This document shows positions 59,424 to 64,000 of a stretch of 64,000 nucleotides of DNA, piece after piece. The DNA is from Micromonospora violae (GTDB taxonomy: Bacteria; Actinomycetota; Actinomycetes; Mycobacteriales; Micromonosporaceae): positions 744,001-808,000 of the forward strand of contig NZ_SHKK01000001.1 in NCBI RefSeq assembly GCF_004217135.1, read 5' to 3'. The notes beneath the pieces are model-generated. The model saw nothing but the letters and a program-made list of their open reading frames with translations, searched no databases and had not been told where the DNA came from. How positions within the stretch are numbered: position 1 is the first letter of the stretch; each line of letters begins with the position of its first letter. The position numbers and the translations under genes were made by a program.

Positions 59424-60700
59424 GCCACCGGTCGAGCGTCGGTGCCCCGCTCGGCCGGGTCGGAGGTCCGCTCGCCCTCCCGGTCCAGCAGTTGCATGAC
59501 CGGGGTCGCCGTGATGCCGTGCACCACGACGGAGACGAGCACCACCAGCCCGACGGTCGCCCAGAGCAGCTCGGCCTGCGGGAAGTCGGCCTTGGTGGTG
59601 GCGTACGCCAGGTAGAAGAACGAGCCGACGCCGCGAATGCCGAACAACGAGATGACCCAGTGTTCGGCCGGGCGTCCCGGGGCGCCGCGCAGCGACAACC
59701 AGCCGATCAGTGGCCGCACCAGGAACACCAGCGCCAACCCGACGGCCGCCGCCGGCCAGGTCAGCGGGCCCAGCAGGCCACCCACGATCGCGCCGCCGAG
59801 GAGCAGCAACAACACCAGGGTGAGTAACCGTTCGACCTGCTCGGCGAAGTCGTGCAGCACCGAGTGGAACTCGTGGGTTCGCTCGGCTGCCCGGATGGCC
59901 CGGGCGGCCACGAACACCGCCAGGAAGCCGTACCCGCCGACCACCTCCACCAGCCCGTACGCCAGGAACGTGGCGGCCAGCGCCAGGAAACCCTCGGCGT
60001 GCCGGGCCAGTCGTAGCTCGCTGGGCGCGCGGAAGAACAGCTTGCCGAGCAGCCAGCCGATGAGCAGGCCACCGCCGACGCCGACGCCGATCTTCCAGAG
60101 CACGTCCACGGTGAACCATTCGGCCATCCAGTCGCGCGGGGCGAGGCTGGTCGAGGCGATGGCGATCGCGGCGTAGACGAACGGGAACGCCAGCCCGTCG
60201 TTGAGGCCGGCCTCGGAGGTCAGCGCGAAGCGGACCTCGTCCTCGGAGTCCTCCACGTCGGTCGGCTCGCCGACCTGCACGTCGGCGGCGAGCACCGGAT
60301 CGGTGGGGGCCAGCGCGGCCCCCAACAGCAGCGCGGTGGCCGGCACCAGCCCCGCCCACCACCAGCCGAGCAGCGCCACCGTCGCGATGCACAGGGGCAT
60401 CGCGACGGCCAGCAGCCGCCAGGTGGACGACCACCGCCGCCAACTCAACGGCCGGTCGATCTTCAGCCCGGCACCCATCAGCGCGACGATCACGCCGATC
60501 TCGGTGAGGTGGGTGGTCAGCTCCGGGTGGGCCAGGGGATCCGGTGACGGCAGCCCGACCGGCAGCAGGAAGACCAGCATGCCGAGGGCGAGGAAGGCGA
60601 TCGGCATGGACAGCGGGCGGCGCTCCAGCACCCGGGGCAGGATGCCCGCGAGCAGAGCGCCCAGGCCCACCAACGCGAACGCCACATCCACCGGCTCCAC
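59405..60700 (-). CDS. Cation:proton antiporter (CPA family)
   Basis: 431-residue antiporter with about 12 helices. LGAALAPTDPVLAADVQVGEP is the ion-binding region and ALTSEAGLNDGLAFPFVY the conserved acidic pair; FGIRGVGSFFYLAYA lies near helix 11. A 30-residue hydrophilic tail follows. GTG 60700 has GGAGGG before it; longer starts are unlikely as the sequence upstream is Arg/Pro-rich. The ion is unknown. This is the second antiporter of the window, unlike the first in sequence. Confidence 0.9.
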   Translation of the reverse strand: MEPVDVAFALVGLGALLAGILPRVLERRPLSMPIAFLALGMLVFLLPVGLPSPDPLAHPELTTHLTEIGVIVALMGAGLKIDRPLSWRRWSSTWRLLAVAMPLCIATVALLGWWWAGLVPATALLLGAALAPTDPVLAADVQVGEPTDVEDSEDEVRFALTSEAGLNDGLAFPFVYAAIAIASTSLAPRDWMAEWFTVDVLWKIGVGVGGGLLIGWLLGKLFFRAPSELRLARHAEGFLALAATFLAYGLVEVVGGYGFLAVFVAARAIRAAERTHEFHSVLHDFAEQVERLLTLVLLLLLGGAIVGGLLGPLTWPAAAVGLALVFLVRPLIGWLSLRGAPGRPAEHWVISLFGIRGVGSFFYLAYATTKADFPQAELLWATVGLVVLVSVVVHGITATPVMQLLDREGERTSDPAERGTDARPVAAAGHA

Positions 60701-60806
60701 GGCACCACCCTCCAGCCGCACCCGCGAGGCGCGGGCAGGTGGTGAGAGACCTTGCCCCGCAAGGGCTCCGGCTATGCGTGGCCGTGCCGGTGGATCGGAG
60801 TGACCC

Positions 60807-61484
60807 TCAGCGTGGTCGGGCGATCGGGGAGTCGGCCAACTCGGCCAACAGCGCGCCCGGGTCGTCGTACACCGCCACGGCACCCGCTCCGGCCAGCTCG
60901 CCACGGCTGGTACCACCGCAGGTCAGGCCCACACACGGGATGTTCAACGCCCCGGCCGCGACGATGTCCCACACCGAGTCGCCGACGAAGACCACCCGCT
61001 CGGCGGCCAACCCGGACTGCGCCAGCGCGGCGACCAGGATGTCCGGTGCCGGCTTGCTCTGCTGGGCGTCCGCGGAGGAGGTGATCGTGTCGATCACGTC
61101 ATCGGCCGCCAACGCCCGCCGCAGCGCGCCCACCTCGGCCTCCGTGGCCGAGGTGGCGAGCACCACCCGCAGCCCCCGGTCGGCGCACGCACGCAACAGA
61201 TCCGCCGCCCGGGGCAACGGGGTCAGTCGTTCCCAGTACTCGGCGTAGAGGGTGTCGTGCGCGTCGCGCAGCTTCGAGTCGGCGTCGCGGTCCCGCTCCG
61301 GGCCGAGAAGGTGGTCCAAAAGTTTGTCCGATCCCATCCCGATCGAGCGGTGCACCGTCGCCATCGGCACCGGCTGATCGGTCTGGCGTAACGCCTCCCA
61401 CCAACTCACCGTGTGCAGGTAGGTGGTGTCGACCAGGGTGCCGTCGACGTCGAAGAGCACTCCGGCGGGCCGGTCGGTGGTCAC
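60807..61484 (-). CDS. HAD superfamily phosphatase (PGM-like)
   Basis: 225-residue HAD phosphatase of the beta-phosphoglucomutase/phosphoglycolate-phosphatase kind. Motif I FDVDGTLVDT is complete (both Asp); motif II ATSATE; motif III Lys in SKPAPDIL; motif IV VGDSVWDIVAA. A four-helix cap follows motif I. GTG 61484 follows GGAGA. The start lies 26 bp after the phosphatase stop of the SpoIIE-type gene upstream, so the two may form an operon. Confidence 0.9.
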   Translation of the reverse strand: MTTDRPAGVLFDVDGTLVDTTYLHTVSWWEALRQTDQPVPMATVHRSIGMGSDKLLDHLLGPERDRDADSKLRDAHDTLYAEYWERLTPLPRAADLLRACADRGLRVVLATSATEAEVGALRRALAADDVIDTITSSADAQQSKPAPDILVAALAQSGLAAERVVFVGDSVWDIVAAGALNIPCVGLTCGGTSRGELAGAGAVAVYDDPGALLAELADSPIARPR

Positions 61485-61510
61485 GGCGTTCTCCAAACCG
61501 ATTCGTGGTC

Positions 61511-63643
61511 TCAGCGGCGCCCGGTCGGTGGCGTGAGGATCTCGAACCAGACCGTGGAGCCGCGTACCGACGGGTCGGTGCCCCAGGCGTCGCTGAGCTC
61601 CTCGATCAGGCCCAGGCCGCGGCCACGGCTGCTCAGCGTGTCGGTACGGGCCCGGGTCACCGTGCCCCGGGTGCCGGAATCAGCGACCGAGACGAGCAAC
61701 CGCTCGGCGCTGAGGTCGATCTCCACCCGGGCCGCCGTGCCGGCGTGCAGCAACGCGTTGGTGGTCAGTTCGCTGGTGCAGAGCACCGCCGCCCCGATCA
61801 CCGACTCGGGCACCTGCCACTCGGTGAGCTGGCCGGTCAGCCAGTGCCGGACCCGGCTAGGCGCGGTCGGCTCCGCCGGCACCTCCATGCTCGCCGAACG
61901 ACTCGGTGTGAGTGCGTGCTCTACCGCCAACACGGCCACGTCGTCCTCGGTGCCGCCGGGGACCGCCGCCGTGGCCACCGCGCAGAGCGCCCGCGGGTCG
62001 CCGCTACCGGCCTTGGCGACGGCCTCGCTCAGGGTGGACAGCCCGGCGCTCAGGCTCTGCCGGCGACGCTCCACCACCCCGTCGCTGAACAGCAGCAGGG
62101 TGTCACCGGGCCGGAACGCGACGGTCGTGGTGCCCGGCCGGCCGCCCAGCCCCAGCGGGGGCCCGGCCGGAACGTCGACGTACTCGGCGTGGAACCGACC
62201 ATCCGGGTCGGCGCGACGGATCAGCGGCGCGGGGTGACCGGCGCTGGACAGGGCCAGCTCCCGCCGCTCCGCGTCGATCACACCGAACGCCACGGTGACG
62301 AAGAGTTCGTAGGTGCCGGCCTCCGCGCCGAGGCTGGCCACCAGCCGGTCCAGGCCGGCCAGGACCGCGTCCGGTGCCGGGTCGGCCAGGGCCAGGGCGC
62401 GCAGCGCGGCCCGGACCTGCCCCATCCGCGCGGCGGCCTGCACGTCATGCCCGGCGACGTCGCCCAGCACCACCCCGAGCGAGCCGTTGGGCAGCAGGAA
62501 CGCGTCGTAGAAGTCGCCGCCGGCCGCGTTGCCGTCCACGCCCGGGTCGTAGCGGGCCGCTATCCGCAACCGGGGCAGATCCGGTAGGTGCTCCGGCAAC
62601 ATGCTGCGCTGCAACAGCTGGGCGGTGCCGTGCTGGGTCTCGAACCGGCGGGCCCGCTCGGCCGCCTGGCCGATCAGCTCGGCCGAGGCGGCCAGCAGCG
62701 CCCGCTCGGCGGGTGACCAGGTGTGCGGGACCTGGTAGCCGACCGCCAGACCGCCGCGAACCACCGAGGTGCCCAACGGCAGGGCCGCCATCGAGCGGAC
62801 CTTCTGGTCGTGGCGGTCCACGGCGGTGTCCCGCAGCGGTTGCCCGTCCCGGGTGAACGACGGACCGCCGGAGCGTGCCGCCTGCACCACGGGGGCCGGC
62901 CAGTCCGCCGCCGCGCGCCGCCAGAGCGGGGGAAGCCGCTCGTCGGCCTCGTCCAGCAACTCGCCACGGACCCGACGCACCATCCGCCAACCGCCGCCGC
63001 CCTCGTCGACCGCGAACGAGGCCTGGTCGGGGTCGAACGTGGTGATCGCGTACCGCAGCGCCACCCGGGCCACGTCGTCGAGGGTGAGGGTGCCGGCGAG
63101 CGCCGCGGCCACCTCACTGAGGCTCTGCAACTGCTCGGTGACGTGGGTGGTCTCGGCCGCGACCGTCAACACGCCGACGATCCGCCCGGCGCTGTCGCGC
63201 ACCGGCGAGTAGCCCCGGGTGAAGACCGCCTGCTCCACCGTCGCGGAGTGCCCACGCACCAGCGGCAGGGTGGACTCCTTCTCCAGGAAGGGCACCCCCT
63301 GCCGGTAGCTGCGCTCGATCACCGCACCGACGCCGGGCAGCGCCCAGATCTCCGCGAACACCTCGGCGGCCGGACGGCCGAGGGCACCCGGGTGCTTGCT
63401 GCCCAACAGGTCGGCGTAGCCGGCGTTGTAGAGCAGCACGAGGTCGTCGCCGTACGCCAGGGCCATCGGCATCGGCGAGGCGAGGATCAGCTCCACCACG
63501 GCGCGGAGGGCGACGTCCCAGTCGTCGGCCGGGCCCAGCGCGGTGGTGGACCAGTCGTGGGCGAGCACGCCGGCGGCCGGGCCGGTGGGTGCGCCCGGGC
63601 CCGGAGTTGCTGGCGTGGGGACCCGCCCGACCGTTCCTGGCAT
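61511..63643 (-). CDS. PAS-GAF-SpoIIE phosphatase-HATPase regulator
   Basis: 710-residue signalling protein. Order: PAS-type sensor (about 30-170; FAEIWALPG), GAF domain (about 172-335; ITTFDPDQASFAV), SpoIIE/PP2C phosphatase (about 350-575; AGGDFYDAFLLPNGSLGVVLGDVAGHDVQAA in parts), and a C-terminal HATPase of RsbW type (about 590-707; ELTTNALLHAG and GRGLGLIEELSDAWG). It can both dephosphorylate an anti-sigma-antagonist and act as anti-sigma kinase. The partner STAS protein is not in the window. ATG 63643 lacks a strong ribosome-binding site. The SigB/F factor 15 kb away is a possible target. Confidence 0.9.
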   Translation of the reverse strand: MPGTVGRVPTPATPGPGAPTGPAAGVLAHDWSTTALGPADDWDVALRAVVELILASPMPMALAYGDDLVLLYNAGYADLLGSKHPGALGRPAAEVFAEIWALPGVGAVIERSYRQGVPFLEKESTLPLVRGHSATVEQAVFTRGYSPVRDSAGRIVGVLTVAAETTHVTEQLQSLSEVAAALAGTLTLDDVARVALRYAITTFDPDQASFAVDEGGGGWRMVRRVRGELLDEADERLPPLWRRAAADWPAPVVQAARSGGPSFTRDGQPLRDTAVDRHDQKVRSMAALPLGTSVVRGGLAVGYQVPHTWSPAERALLAASAELIGQAAERARRFETQHGTAQLLQRSMLPEHLPDLPRLRIAARYDPGVDGNAAGGDFYDAFLLPNGSLGVVLGDVAGHDVQAAARMGQVRAALRALALADPAPDAVLAGLDRLVASLGAEAGTYELFVTVAFGVIDAERRELALSSAGHPAPLIRRADPDGRFHAEYVDVPAGPPLGLGGRPGTTTVAFRPGDTLLLFSDGVVERRRQSLSAGLSTLSEAVAKAGSGDPRALCAVATAAVPGGTEDDVAVLAVEHALTPSRSASMEVPAEPTAPSRVRHWLTGQLTEWQVPESVIGAAVLCTSELTTNALLHAGTAARVEIDLSAERLLVSVADSGTRGTVTRARTDTLSSRGRGLGLIEELSDAWGTDPSVRGSTVWFEILTPPTGRR

Positions 63644-63841
63644 GTTCGCAGCCTAGTCGGCCGATCGGAAAAGGCGTCCGATCACGGCGGCGGGCCGTCG
63701 TCGCGTCGGTCGCGGTGACCGTTCGGGCAGTTCAGAACCCCGGTCCGGAGGTCTCTGGCAAAAAACGCCACGCGCTGCGCGGACTGCTGGACGGGTTGCC
63801 GGGTATGCGCCCGGCGCAGTCCATGCGACAGGAGGGACATC

Positions 63842-64000
63842 ATGCTGAAAACCCTCGCGGTCCGGCAGGCCGACATCGGCGATGCCATCGCCGACACCTG
63901 GAGGTCGGTGCTGCTCTTCATCCCGAAGGCAGTGGCCTTCATCGTCATCCTCGTGGTCGGCTGGATCATCGCCAGAGCCGTCCTGAAAATCGTGGATACG
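63842..64000 (+). CDS. Mechanosensitive-channel-like membrane protein (5' part; cut by right edge)
   Basis: 53 codons before the window ends. After a short polar start (LKTLAVRQADIGDAIADTW) comes a helix of hydrophobic residues with SVLLFIPKAVAFIVILVVGWIIARAVLKIV, in parts, as in MscS-related proteins with a conserved TM-helix repeat. CAGGAGGG before ATG 63842 is strong. The 198 bp upstream show no clear operator. Identification rests on one helix. Confidence 0.6.
   Translation, partial: MLKTLAVRQADIGDAIADTWRSVLLFIPKAVAFIVILVVGWIIARAVLKIVDT

Overview
The window is chromosomal DNA of a high-G+C actinomycete, most likely a member of the Micromonosporaceae (Micromonospora type). This rests on codon composition, frequent GTG starts, a full CebR box in front of a cellulase, an IdeR/DmdR-type iron box, an XRE/DUF397 gene pair, a 13E12-family gene with an SOS-like box, and an MhuD-type haem oxygenase. 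I see no rRNA, tRNA, CRISPR array, prophage, insertion sequence or biosynthetic cluster. Both edges cut genes: a succinate dehydrogenase membrane subunit at the left and a mechanosensitive-channel-like protein at the right.

1-10.9 kb: sdhC (partial) and a divergent LysR regulator share a classic LysR box. Then come the HrpA helicase, a cytidine deaminase of blasticidin-S-deaminase type, a YciI protein and a four-gene iron-siderophore ABC importer behind an iron box, closed by a strong hairpin. 11-20.5 kb: an acyltransferase-SGNH fusion, an unknown conserved-looking protein, a TetR/MBL-hydrolase divergent pair, a DUF3516-type helicase, trmB, and a secreted protein coupled to a class F sortase. 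20.5-31.9 kb: a PAC2-xth-mhuD run on the minus strand, a cell-wall lytic-type protein, a 48-residue protein with EcsC, a lipoprotein SGNH hydrolase, a semialdehyde dehydrogenase, an LLM oxidoreductase, a Na+/H+ antiporter coupled to a UBP zinc finger, and an MFS transporter.

32-46.6 kb: a 13E12 (DUF222-HNH) protein with a LexA-like site, an unrecognised protein with faint HisRS-like motifs, a HAD phosphatase preceded by a 14-bp tandem repeat, a modular GH9 cellulase under a CebR box, a PP2C phosphatase, HrpB, a DUF397/XRE pair facing a GPP34-permease-acetyltransferase run, and a SigB/SigF-type sigma factor. 46.9-64 kb: an acetoacetate-decarboxylase-like protein overlapping a phospholipase D gene tail to tail, pirin with MarR, FBP protein with TetR, a membrane protein with HxlR and DUF1684, a VOC remnant, a GSP17M-like protein, a GH15 enzyme, a phosphoesterase, a renalase-like oxidoreductase, a second proton antiporter, a HAD phosphatase and a large PAS-GAF-SpoIIE-HATPase regulator.

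Most of the window is ordinary core and semi-core genome. The interesting content is regulatory and small-scale: several local regulators sit beside well-formed operators, convergent genes are separated by strong hairpins, and four loci deserve a closer look: the sortase with a PATG-bearing partner, the MhuD orthologue, the HxlR double operator and the LexA-like site at the 13E12 gene.
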